Assembly (NCBI GenBank): GCA_900550525.1 | Contig: URSN01000005.1 | Span: 1 to 38,720, forward strand | Source of the DNA: an uncultured Eubacteriales bacterium | Lineage (GTDB): Bacteria > Bacillota > Clostridia > Christensenellales > CAG-138 | DNA: 38,720 nucleotides | Reading direction: 5' to 3' | In this document: piece by piece, positions 21,552-29,370 of the stretch | How the letters are laid out: the number at the start of each line of letters is the position of its first letter | How positions within the stretch are numbered: position 1 is the stretch's first letter | Notes under the pieces: generated by a model | The model's input: only the letters and a program-made list of their open reading frames with translations | Database searches by the model: none | What the model was told of the DNA's origin: nothing | Translations under genes and position numbers: made by a program

Positions 21552-23276
21552 ATGAGAAAATTGCTGCGTTACTTAAGGGATTACCGAAAGGAGACCGTGC
21601 TCGCGCCGCTGTTCAAGATGCTGGAGGCGTCGTTCGAGCTGCTGGTGCCGTTCGTCGTAGCCGCGATCATCGACGTGGGCATCCCGGCGGGCGACACGGG
21701 CTACATCGTGCGCATGTGCCTGGTGCTGGTCGCGCTGGCCGTCGTCGGCTGCGTGTCCTCCATCACGGCGCAGTACTATGCCGCCCGCGCGGCGGCGGGG
21801 TTTGCCACGCAGCTGCGGCATGCGGCGTTCTCGCATTTGCAGGCGCTCCCGTTTTCGGCGCTTGACCGCATCGGCACGGCCACGCTCATCACGCGCCTGA
21901 CCAGCGACATCAACCAGGCCCAGTCCGGCGTGAACCTCGTGCTGCGCCTGTTTTTGCGCTCGCCGTTCATCGTGCTGGGCGCGACGGTCATGGCGTTCAC
22001 CATCGACGCAGGCGAGGCGGTGACGTTCGTCATCGCCGTCCCGGCGCTCTCGCTTGTCGTGTTCGGCGTGCTGCTGCTCTCGCTCCCGCTCTACGGCCGC
22101 GTGCAGGCCGCGCTGGACCGCGTGCTGGGCAAGACGCGCGAGGCGCTCTCCGGCGCGCGCGTGGTGCGCGCATTCAACCGCGAGCAGGACGAGATCGCCG
22201 CCTTTGACGAAGGGAACGAGCGCCTCACGCGGCTGCAGCAGCGCGCGCAGCGGCTCTCCGCCGTCATGAACCCGGCGACCTATGTGATCGTCAACCTCGC
22301 CATCATCGCGCTGCTGCAATCCGGCGCGGTCAAGGTGGATGTGGGGGAGCTGTCGCAGGGCAAGGTCGTCGCGCTGGTGAACTACATGTCGCAGGTGCTC
22401 GTAGAGCTGGTCAAGCTCGCCAACCTCATCATCACCGTCACGCGCGCGGTCGCCTGCGGCAACCGCGTGCAGGCGCTGCTGGAGACGCCCGCCGGCCTTG
22501 CCGTGCTGCCCGAGGAGCCGGCGGAGAACGGCGACGCGGTGACGTTTGAGCGCGTGGCCTTCACCTATGACGGCGCGGGCGCGCCCTCGCTCAGCGGCGC
22601 GGACTTCACCGTGCCGCGCGGGCAGACCATCGGCGTCATCGGCGGCACGGGCAGCGGCAAGAGCACGCTCGTCAACCTGATCCCGCGCTTTTATGACGCG
22701 ACGGAGGGGCGCGTGCTCGTGTTTGGGCGCGACGTGCGCACCTGGCCCGTGCAGCAGCTGCGCGGGCGCATCGGCGTGGTGCCGCAAAAGGCGCAGCTGT
22801 TCGCCGGCACCATCGCGGAGAACCTGCGCTGGGGCGACCCGGACGCAACGGACGAGCAGCTCTTTCAGGCGCTCGAGCTGGCGCAGGCCCGCGATTTTGT
22901 GGAGGAGAAGCCGGGCGGGCGGTCGTTTTTCATCGAGCAGGGCGGGCGCAACCTCTCCGGCGGGCAGCGCCAGCGCCTGACCATCGCGCGCGCGCTGGTG
23001 CGCCGGCCGGACATCCTGATCCTGGACGACAGCGCCTCTGCGCTCGACTATGCGACCGACGCGCGGCTCAGACAGGCGATCGCCTCGCTGACGGACCTGA
23101 CGGTGTTCATCGTGTCGCAGCGCGCCTCGTCGGTGCGCCATGCGGACCGCATCCTCGTGCTGGACGACTGCCGCGTCATCGCGCAGGGCACGCACGAGCA
23201 GCTGCTCTCGAACTGCGCCGTGTATCAGGAGATCTACGCCTCCCAGTTCGAACCGGAAGAGGAGGTGCGCGCATGA
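21552..23276 (+). CDS. ABC exporter half-transporter with degenerate ATP site (TM287/BmrC-like)
   Basis: A 574-residue half-transporter: six transmembrane helices (about residues 15-300), then a nucleotide-binding domain. Walker A is GGTGSGKS (364-371), and the signature LSGGQRQR is canonical. Walker B reads ILDDSASALD, so Asp493 stands where the catalytic Glu belongs, and the H-loop histidine is Gln523 (VSQRASS). These two changes are the hallmark of the degenerate-site partner in heterodimeric exporters such as TM287/288, LmrCD and BmrCD. It opens with MRKLLRYLRDYRKE, a usual family start, even though no ribosome-binding site is present. The stop overlaps the next gene's ATG by ATGA. It probably exports drugs, lipids or peptides. 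Confidence 0.94.
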   Translation: MRKLLRYLRDYRKETVLAPLFKMLEASFELLVPFVVAAIIDVGIPAGDTGYIVRMCLVLVALAVVGCVSSITAQYYAARAAAGFATQLRHAAFSHLQALPFSALDRIGTATLITRLTSDINQAQSGVNLVLRLFLRSPFIVLGATVMAFTIDAGEAVTFVIAVPALSLVVFGVLLLSLPLYGRVQAALDRVLGKTREALSGARVVRAFNREQDEIAAFDEGNERLTRLQQRAQRLSAVMNPATYVIVNLAIIALLQSGAVKVDVGELSQGKVVALVNYMSQVLVELVKLANLIITVTRAVACGNRVQALLETPAGLAVLPEEPAENGDAVTFERVAFTYDGAGAPSLSGADFTVPRGQTIGVIGGTGSGKSTLVNLIPRFYDATEGRVLVFGRDVRTWPVQQLRGRIGVVPQKAQLFAGTIAENLRWGDPDATDEQLFQALELAQARDFVEEKPGGRSFFIEQGGRNLSGGQRQRLTIARALVRRPDILILDDSASALDYATDARLRQAIASLTDLTVFIVSQRASSVRHADRILVLDDCRVIAQGTHEQLLSNCAVYQEIYASQFEPEEEVRA

Positions 23277-25036
23277 AGCGGATGACGAGGGAGGAGCGCG
23301 CCAGCCGCATGGCGACCATCCGGCGCGTGCTGCGCTATCTCAGGCGGTACTGGCCGCTCATGGCGCTCTCGCTCGCGCTGGCGGCCGTCACCGTCGCGCT
23401 GACGCTGTATGTGCCCGTGCTCACCGGCGACGCGGTGGATCAGATCGTCGGCCCCGGGCAGGTGGGCTTTGCGGCGGTGGGCCGCATCGCGCTGACCATC
23501 GGCGTTTTAGTGGGCGTCACGGCGCTTGCGCAGTGGATCATGAGCGTGTGCAACAACCGCGTGACCTACTGCGTCGTGCGCGACATCCGGCGCGACGCGT
23601 TCCGCCGCATCAACGAGCTGCCGCTCTCCTACATCGATTCCCATGCCCACGGCGAGCTGGTCAGCCGCGTCATTGCGGATGTGGAGCAGTTTGCCGACGG
23701 GCTTTTGATGGGCTTTACGCAGCTGTTTACCGGCGTGCTCACCATCCTCGGCACGCTCGGCTTCATGGTCGCCATCCGGCCGGTCATCGCGCTGGTGGTG
23801 GTGCTGATCACGCCCGTCTCGTTCCTCGTGGCGGCGTTCGTGGCCAGGCGCACGTACGACATGTTCCGCCTCCAGTCGGAGGAGCGCGGCGCGCAGACCG
23901 CCCTCATCGACGAGATGGTGACCGGGCAGCGCGTGGTGCAGGCGTTCGGGCAGGAGCAGGCCGTGCAGGCGCGCTTTGACGCGATCAACGCCCGGCTGGA
24001 GAAGGCCAGCTGCCGCGCCACCTTCTTCTCGTCCATCACCAACCCGGCGACGCGCTTTGTCAACAGCCTCGTGTATGCGGGCGTGGGCCTCTCCGGCGCG
24101 CTGCTGGCCGTGGGCGGGAGCTTCAGCGTGGGGAACCTCGTGAGCTTTTTGAGCTACGCCAACCAGTACACCAAGCCCTTCAACGAGATCTCCGGCGTCG
24201 TGACGGAGCTGCAAAACGCCGTCGCCTGCGCCGAGCGCATCCTCTCGCTCATCGAGGACGCGCCGCGCGTGCAGGACGCGCCGGACGCGCAGGAGCTTAC
24301 CGCGCCGGACGGGCGCGTGGAGCTGTCGCACGTCTCGTTCTCCTACCGCAAGGACCGGCCGCTCATTGAGGATCTCAACCTGTCGGTCAGCCGCGCGCAG
24401 CGCGTGGCCATCGTCGGGCCGACGGGCTGCGGCAAGACGACGGTCATCAACCTGCTCATGCGCTTTTACGATGTGGACGGCGGCAGCATCGCCGTCTCCG
24501 GGCGCGACATCCGCACGCTCACGCGGCGCAGCCTGCGCAGCGCCTACGGCATGGTGCTCCAGGAGACGTGGCTCAAGAGCGGCACCGTGCGCGAGAACAT
24601 CGCCTTTGGCAAGCCCGAGGCGACGGAGGAGGAGATCGTCGCCGCCGCAAAGGCCGCCCATGCGGACGGCTTCATCCGCCGCCTGCCGCAGGGGTACGAT
24701 ACCGTGATCGCCGAGGACGGCGGCAACCTCTCGCAGGGGCAGAAGCAGCTGCTGTGCATCAGCCGCGTCATGCTGCGCCTGCCGCCCATGCTCATCCTCG
24801 ACGAGGCGACCAGCTCCATCGACACCCGCACCGAGCGCAAGATCCAGGATGCGTTCGCCCGCCTCATGGAGGGGCGCACGAGCTTCATCGTCGCGCACCG
24901 CCTGTCCACCATCCGCAGCGCGGACGTGATCCTCGTCATGCGCGACGGACACATCGTGGAGTCCGGCACGCACGGGGATCTGCTCGCGCGCAACGGCTTC
25001 TATGCGGAGCTGTACAACAGCCAGTTCGCCAAATAA
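23273..25036 (+). CDS. ABC exporter half-transporter with catalytic Glu (TM288/BmrD-like)
   Basis: This 587-residue partner of the preceding subunit has six transmembrane helices (about residues 20-320) and a nucleotide-binding domain. Its own Walker A GPTGCGKT (382-389), Walker B with catalytic Glu511 (LILDEATSSID) and H-loop His542 (VAHRLST) are intact. Its signature is LSQGQKQ (486-492) instead of LSGGQ. In the heterodimer this altered signature completes the degenerate site, while the LSGGQ of the partner completes the active one, exactly as in TM287/288. ATGA coupling supports equal synthesis. The gap to the TetR gene downstream is 350 bases with a separate promoter. The substrate is unknown. 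Confidence 0.95.
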   Translation: MKRMTREERASRMATIRRVLRYLRRYWPLMALSLALAAVTVALTLYVPVLTGDAVDQIVGPGQVGFAAVGRIALTIGVLVGVTALAQWIMSVCNNRVTYCVVRDIRRDAFRRINELPLSYIDSHAHGELVSRVIADVEQFADGLLMGFTQLFTGVLTILGTLGFMVAIRPVIALVVVLITPVSFLVAAFVARRTYDMFRLQSEERGAQTALIDEMVTGQRVVQAFGQEQAVQARFDAINARLEKASCRATFFSSITNPATRFVNSLVYAGVGLSGALLAVGGSFSVGNLVSFLSYANQYTKPFNEISGVVTELQNAVACAERILSLIEDAPRVQDAPDAQELTAPDGRVELSHVSFSYRKDRPLIEDLNLSVSRAQRVAIVGPTGCGKTTVINLLMRFYDVDGGSIAVSGRDIRTLTRRSLRSAYGMVLQETWLKSGTVRENIAFGKPEATEEEIVAAAKAAHADGFIRRLPQGYDTVIAEDGGNLSQGQKQLLCISRVMLRLPPMLILDEATSSIDTRTERKIQDAFARLMEGRTSFIVAHRLSTIRSADVILVMRDGHIVESGTHGDLLARNGFYAELYNSQFAK

Positions 25037-25316
25037 CTCGCTGCGCGCGGCGTCCGGCCGCGTCACATCCCGCGAACCCGCTTGGCTACGGGCGGCGCGC
25101 TCTTCCGTTCGGTCGGGCGCCCGTTTCTGTTCGCCGGCCCGCGCTTCTTCCCGGCCCCGCGTTCCCGGGGGGATTGCCGGGCGTTTCGCCAGTTCCGTCC
25201 GCCGGGCTTTGGCCCGCAGGGCAAACGGAGGAAAACGCAAAAACGGAGCGCCGGTCGGGCGAAGCGTCCCCTCATCCCAACGGCTAAATATATATTTTCT
25301 TATTGATAATTTGGGC
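25037..25316 (+). other. Intergenic region without a supported gene
   Basis: I see no convincing gene here. Short frames exist on both strands but are composed of Arg/Pro/Gly-rich residues typical of chance frames in GC-rich DNA. ACGGGC (25088-25093) and GCCCGT (25119-25124) could pair ahead of TTCTGTTC as a weak terminator for the exporter genes. The last 30 bases become AT-rich (AAATATATATTTTC and following), directly upstream of the TetR promoter, and may act as an UP element. Confidence 0.4.
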
Positions 25317-25364
25317 TTGATTCTTCCGCGTGATTGGCGTACACTCTATATGAACACGTTCATA
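25317..25364 (+). promoter_or_regulatory. Promoter and TetR operator of the redox cluster
   Basis: TTGATT (25317-25322), a 17-base spacer and TACACT (25340-25345) form the promoter. The predicted start near 25352 falls inside the perfect 16-bp palindrome TATGAACACGTTCATA (25349-25364). A TetR-type protein is encoded 23 bases downstream, so autorepression with control of the whole cluster is the natural reading. Confidence 0.75.
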
Positions 25365-25386
25365 AAAGAAGGGAAGCGGTCGGGAC

Positions 25387-25920
25387 ATGCCAAAACGCAT
25401 CGCGGCGCTGCGGGAGAACATCCTGCGCGTCTCCCGCGAGACGCTGTTCGGCGGCGGGTTCGACGGGCTGACCATCCGCGCCGTGGCGCGGGAGTGCGGC
25501 GTGGCCGTCGGCACGGTGTACAACTATTTTCCGTCCAAGGAGGTGCTCGTCGCCTCGATCATGCTCGAGGACTGGATGCGCGCCCTCGAGCGCATGCAGG
25601 AGCGCGCCGCGTCCGCCGCGGACGCTATCGCGGGGCTGCGCGCCGTGTTCGACGAGATCCGCGCCTTTGCCGGCCTGTACGAGGGCGCGTGGGCGCAGTA
25701 CAGCGCGCGCTGCGATCCCGCGCCGGTCATCCGTTCGCGCCACCGGCAGCTCATCGAGCAGCTCGAGGCGGTCATCCGCCCGCTTACGGAGCGCTTCGGG
25801 TGCCTGTTCCACCCGTCGCTGCCGGGCTTCCTTGCCGAGACGCTGCTGGCCGTCTCGCTCAATCCCGACGCGGGGTTTGACGGCCTCACGCCCGTGCTCG
25901 AGCGGCTGCTGCGCCCCTGA
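25387..25920 (+). CDS. TetR family transcriptional regulator
   Basis: A 177-residue repressor-type regulator. The N-terminal helix-turn-helix is textbook: LFGGGFDGLTIRAVARECGV followed by AVGTVYNYFPSKEVLVASI (about residues 19-57). The C-terminal part is a helical ligand-binding and dimer domain with no further assignable motif, with a WAQYSARCD segment near residue 100. Its promoter overlaps a perfect palindrome, and the four genes downstream follow on the same strand without a visible terminator, the next one 68 bases away. It most likely controls these redox genes in response to their substrate. GAAGGG lies upstream of the ATG with a rather long spacing. Confidence 0.92.
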   Translation: MPKRIAALRENILRVSRETLFGGGFDGLTIRAVARECGVAVGTVYNYFPSKEVLVASIMLEDWMRALERMQERAASAADAIAGLRAVFDEIRAFAGLYEGAWAQYSARCDPAPVIRSRHRQLIEQLEAVIRPLTERFGCLFHPSLPGFLAETLLAVSLNPDAGFDGLTPVLERLLRP

Positions 25921-25988
25921 CCGGTGGCGGGCGGCGGCTTTCAACGGCTTTTGTTTATCAACAGATCACAACAGGAGGGAACCCAATC

Positions 25989-26915
25989 ATGAGCAGCTTC
26001 AAAAACCTGCGCATCGTCGACAACTTCTACCAGACCTCTGCCTTTTTCCCGATGCCCACCGTGCTCATCAGCACGCTGACGGAGGACGGGAAAACGACGC
26101 TCGGGCCGTATTCGCTCGTCGCGCCCTACTACATCGCCGGCAAGGACTACTACGCGATGCTGCTGTGCGCGCGCAACTCGTCGAATACGGCGCAAAACCT
26201 CCTCAGAAACGGCAAATGCGCGCTCAACTTCATCACCGACGAGCGCCGCTATTTCAAGGAGGCGGTGCGCATGGGCTTCCCGGGCGACACGCCGGAGGAG
26301 AAGATGAAAAACTGCATCTTCACCCTCGAGGACGGGCAGATGGCCGCCGCGCACCCGCAGGAGCGCTTCCCGCAGGTGGTGGCCGAATCGTTCCAGGTGT
26401 TCGAGTGCACCTGGATGCGCGAGCTGGACAACGCGCAGGACGACCGGCCGGGCTGCCTCAACGGCTATCCGGGCCCGTATCACGATTTCAACGGCATCAC
26501 CTCGCTCTGGGGCGCGCATTTCATCCTGCGCGTGGACAAGATCCTGATGAAGGAGCGCTACTACAACGCCATCGTCAACGGCGTGACGGCGGGCGAGTTT
26601 CCGCGCGTCCCGGTCGATTACGGCTACCGCGACAGCAAGAACTTCTGGTATACGCGCTTCCGCCGCCCGCACGGCGAGCTGCTGCCCGTGCGCGAGGCGA
26701 GCATCGAATCCGTCCGCTATGCGGCAAACCGCGCCGACGATACGGTGAAGTTCACGGACGCGGCCTGCATGAAGCTCATCAAGGTGCCGCGCATCTTTTT
26801 GCCGACGGTGCTCAAGGGCTGCGTGCAGTGGGCCAAGGAGAACGGCGTGACGCTCATCGACGAGGAGCAGATGAATATCATCAACGACAAGCGCGCCAAG
26901 GAAAAGCAGCGCTGA
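25989..26915 (+). CDS. Flavin-reductase-like FMN-binding split-barrel protein
   Basis: This 308-residue protein carries a flavin-reductase-like split-barrel domain in its first half. PMPTVLISTLTEDGKTTLGPYSLVAPYYI (about residues 18-46) is the flavin-site region, and LLCARNSSNTAQNLLRNGKCALNFI follows it as usual in the family. A central insertion and the C-terminal 100 residues are longer than in the simple flavoredoxins and are not assignable. These proteins bind FMN and catalyse or support electron transfer or NAD(P)H-dependent flavin reduction. AGGAGGG precedes the ATG. It heads the enzymes of a TetR-controlled cluster and may provide reducing power to the neighbouring enzymes (inference). 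Confidence 0.82.
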   Translation: MSSFKNLRIVDNFYQTSAFFPMPTVLISTLTEDGKTTLGPYSLVAPYYIAGKDYYAMLLCARNSSNTAQNLLRNGKCALNFITDERRYFKEAVRMGFPGDTPEEKMKNCIFTLEDGQMAAAHPQERFPQVVAESFQVFECTWMRELDNAQDDRPGCLNGYPGPYHDFNGITSLWGAHFILRVDKILMKERYYNAIVNGVTAGEFPRVPVDYGYRDSKNFWYTRFRRPHGELLPVREASIESVRYAANRADDTVKFTDAACMKLIKVPRIFLPTVLKGCVQWAKENGVTLIDEEQMNIINDKRAKEKQR

Positions 26916-26943
26916 ATCGGGACAACGGGAAGGAGTGTTGATC

Positions 26944-27786
26944 ATGATGGTGGTACTGGCAGGCGCGTTCGGCAGGCTCGGCAGCGACATCCTGCGCGCG
27001 CTCGTGCGCGACGGGCACGACGTGCTCGCGGTGGACATGGTCCTGCGCGAGCTCGACGGCATCGAGGGTTTCTATGAGAAGAAACAGGTGGATGTGACCA
27101 AGCCGGAGCAGCTCGCCGGATTATGCGAGGGCGCGGACGCGGTCATCACCACGGTCGGCCTCACGCGCACGAGCGCGGAGGTCACAAACTACGACATCGA
27201 CTACCGGGGCAACCTGAACCTGCTCAACGAGGCCAAGCGCGCCGGCGTGAAGAAGTTCGCCTACGTCTCCGTGCTCAAGGCGGACCGCGCGCCGAAGGTC
27301 CCCATGCTGCATGCCAAATACCTGCTCGAGGAGGCGCTCAAGGCCAGCGGCATCGACTATGTGATCTTCCGCCCCACCGGGTATTTCTACGACATCGCCA
27401 AGGTGTTCAAACCCATGATCGAAAAGGGCGAGGTCACGCTGCTGGGCAAGAAGCCCGTCAGTGCGAACGTGATCGACACGACGGACCTGGCCGACTTCAT
27501 GCTGCTGCACCTGAACGACAAAAACGTGACGTACGACATCGGCGGCACCGAGACGTACACCTACGAGCAGATCGCGCGCATGTTCTTCGCCGCCGCCGGC
27601 AAGGAGCCGGTCATCAGGCACGCGCCCCCGTTCCTGTTCGACGTGCTGGCGTTCATCAACAAGCTCAAAAAGAACGGCAAGGAGGCCATTTTGCGCTTTA
27701 GCAAGTGGACGCTGACGGAGAGCATGGTGGCCGAGCACAGGTTCGGCAGGCTGAGCTTCAAAGAGTACATCGAAAAGAACGCGTGA
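26944..27786 (+). CDS. Atypical SDR (NmrA/NAD(P)-binding) oxidoreductase-like protein
   Basis: A 280-residue Rossmann-fold protein of the atypical short-chain dehydrogenase group. The nucleotide motif is VVLAGAFGRLGSDIL (G-x-x-G-x-x-G, residues 6-12), followed by EKKQVDVTKPEQLAGL and ADAVITTVG. The central part, KKFAYVSVLKADRAPKVPML, then HAKYLLEEALKASGIDYVIFRPTGYF, matches NmrA-like and complex-I-assembly-like SDRs. The classical YxxxK catalytic pair is not in its usual form; AKYLLEE is a possible remnant. The start at 26944 is chosen because GGAAGGAG lies 8 bases upstream; earlier GTG and TTG codons sit too close to it. It is part of the TetR-controlled cluster. Confidence 0.85.
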   Translation: MMVVLAGAFGRLGSDILRALVRDGHDVLAVDMVLRELDGIEGFYEKKQVDVTKPEQLAGLCEGADAVITTVGLTRTSAEVTNYDIDYRGNLNLLNEAKRAGVKKFAYVSVLKADRAPKVPMLHAKYLLEEALKASGIDYVIFRPTGYFYDIAKVFKPMIEKGEVTLLGKKPVSANVIDTTDLADFMLLHLNDKNVTYDIGGTETYTYEQIARMFFAAAGKEPVIRHAPPFLFDVLAFINKLKKNGKEAILRFSKWTLTESMVAEHRFGRLSFKEYIEKNA

Positions 27787-27797
27787 GGTGACGGGCG

Positions 27798-28604
27798 GTG
27801 GGACTGGAAAAACTCTGGATCGTGCTGATCGTGTGCGCGGCGCTCTGCGCGGTCGGCTTCTATAAATACGTCTACTTCCTCTCCATCGGCTACGGGCTGG
27901 CCGTCGCCGGCGGCGCGGTCGCCATCGCGCTGCTGTTCCCGGACGGGCTGGAGCCGGTCCACATCCTCCTGCTGGCGCTGTTCATCGCCTACGGCGTGCG
28001 GCTGTCGGGCTTCCTGCTCGTGCGCGAGCTGAAAAACGCCGCCTACCGCAGGACGCTCACGGAGGTCGCCGGCGATGAAAAGGCCATGCCGGTGTTCGTA
28101 AAGTTCGCCATCTGGGTCAGCGTCGCCGTGCTGTACACCGCGCAGGTGAGCCCCGTGTTCTACCGGCTCTACAATGGAACGGCCACCGGCACGCTGCCGT
28201 TTATCGGCGCGGCCGTGTCGCTGTTCGGCCTCGCCCTGGAGGCGGTCGCCGACCGGCAAAAGAGCGCGCAGAAGGCCGTGAACCCGAACATGGTCGCCAC
28301 GCAGGGGCTCTATAGGCTCGTCCGCTGCCCGAACTACCTGGGCGAGATCGTCTTCTGGACGGGCGTGTTCGTCGGCGCGCTCGATGCGCTCACCGGCGCG
28401 GGGCAGTGGATTCTCGCGGTGTTTGCCTACCTGTGCATCGTGATGGTCATGGTCAACGGCGCGCAGCGGCTGGAAAAGCGCCAGCACGCGCGCTACGGCG
28501 CCGACCCGGCCTACCGCCGGTACGCCGGCACGACGCCGATCCTGTTCCCGTTCATCCCGCTGTACCATCTGTGCAAAGAGGCCAAAGAGGAGGCGGACCA
28601 ATGA
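27798..28604 (+). CDS. DUF1295 / steroid 5-alpha-reductase-like membrane protein
   Basis: This 268-residue membrane protein belongs to DUF1295 (PF06966), related to steroid 5-alpha reductases and isoprenylcysteine methyltransferases. About seven hydrophobic segments are visible. The C-terminal catalytic region shows GLYRLVRCPNYLGEIVFWTG (about residues 171-190), the family's R-x-P-N-Y-x-G-E motif, with Cys where many relatives have His. A later RRYAGTTPILFPFIPLYH is also typical. Eukaryotic and some gut bacterial relatives reduce a ring double bond using NADPH. It starts with GTG after GAGGTG, and its stop overlaps the next gene by ATGA. Reduction of a lipophilic substrate is likely; a steroid or bile acid is possible but unproven. 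Confidence 0.85.
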   Translation: MGLEKLWIVLIVCAALCAVGFYKYVYFLSIGYGLAVAGGAVAIALLFPDGLEPVHILLLALFIAYGVRLSGFLLVRELKNAAYRRTLTEVAGDEKAMPVFVKFAIWVSVAVLYTAQVSPVFYRLYNGTATGTLPFIGAAVSLFGLALEAVADRQKSAQKAVNPNMVATQGLYRLVRCPNYLGEIVFWTGVFVGALDALTGAGQWILAVFAYLCIVMVMVNGAQRLEKRQHARYGADPAYRRYAGTTPILFPFIPLYHLCKEAKEEADQ

Positions 28605-29236
28605 CCGTACCGATGGCGATCGGCGAGTATATCCCCGGCGCGCTGTTCATCGCCGCAGCGGTGCTGCTGCAGCGCGACCTGTACAACAAGATGAGCAAGG
28701 GCGCCTTCGCCCTCTTTGCGGCCGGGACGCTGATGATCATGACCGCGGGCCTGTTCAAGGCGACGTGGAAGCTGCTCTATGCGATGAACGTGTGCGATTT
28801 CGTGGCGCTCAACGAGGTGTTCCTGCCCATGCAGGCCGTGGGCTTTCTGCTCACGGGCGCCGCGCTCATCGCGCTGCTTACGGCGCGGCAGGGCCGCGGC
28901 ACGGCCTACGCGGTGGCCGCCGCGCCGCTGCCGTACACCAGCGGCATGATCTTCATCGTGCTCATGGTGCTCGGCACGCTCGGCATGTGCGCAAGCCTCA
29001 CCGTCATCGCCGCGCGGATGAAGCGGCGCGGCGCGGCCGCGCTCTTTGCGGTTGCGTTCGTGTTCATGCTGGGGATGGGGTATCTCTCCTCGCGCGATTT
29101 TACGCAGGCGGCCATGAACTGGATCGCGCAGTGCACGAACATCGTCGGCCAGGGCGCGCTGCTGCTCGGCGTGCGCGCGCTGCACCGCGCCGGTCTTGCC
29201 GGGCCGGACGCCATTGCCGCTCTCAAAAGGTCGTAA
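28601..29236 (+). CDS. Conserved-looking polytopic membrane protein of unknown function
   Basis: A 211-residue membrane protein I do not recognise. It has about six hydrophobic segments (around residues 9-24, 32-53, 74-97, 115-136, 143-161 and 175-190). A short loop with FKATWKLLYAMNVCDF contains aromatic and Cys residues, and YLSSRDFTQAAMNWIAQCTN lies before the last helix. Translation is coupled to the DUF1295 gene by ATGA, so it is probably a partner of that enzyme, for example a substrate-access or anchoring subunit (inference). Start at the ATGA ATG. A terminator follows directly. Confidence 0.8.
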   Translation: MTVPMAIGEYIPGALFIAAAVLLQRDLYNKMSKGAFALFAAGTLMIMTAGLFKATWKLLYAMNVCDFVALNEVFLPMQAVGFLLTGAALIALLTARQGRGTAYAVAAAPLPYTSGMIFIVLMVLGTLGMCASLTVIAARMKRRGAAALFAVAFVFMLGMGYLSSRDFTQAAMNWIAQCTNIVGQGALLLGVRALHRAGLAGPDAIAALKRS

Positions 29237-29243
29237 CGGGAAG

Positions 29244-29274
29244 GAGGGCCGCCGCCGGGCGGCCCTCTTCTTTT
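29244..29274 (+). terminator. Rho-independent terminator of the TetR/redox cluster
   Basis: GAGGGCCGCC (29244-29253) pairs with GGCGGCCCTC (29258-29267) with the loop GCCG, followed by TTCTTTT. It closes the cluster that begins at the TetR promoter. Confidence 0.88.
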
Positions 29275-29298
29275 GGCAGGGCGCGGGCTGGGCGCGGC

Positions 29299-29328
29299 TT
29301 GACACGGCCGCACCATGCATGGTATTGT
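29299..29328 (+). promoter_or_regulatory. Promoter of the exonuclease gene with a palindrome in the spacer
   Basis: TTGACA (29299-29304), an 18-base spacer and TATTGT (29323-29328) form a good promoter. The perfect 12-bp palindrome ACCATGCATGGT (29312-29323) fills the spacer between the two boxes, a classic repressor position. Confidence 0.72.
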
Positions 29329-29370
29329 GATACGTCATGCGGCATATGCGCGGCGGAGGGAGGCGGCGGC

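Noticed and set aside
25063..25306. Short frames on both strands in the gap before the TetR gene
   Set aside because: Arg/Pro/Gly-rich composition, no ribosome-binding sites and no recognisable similarity; treated as noncoding.
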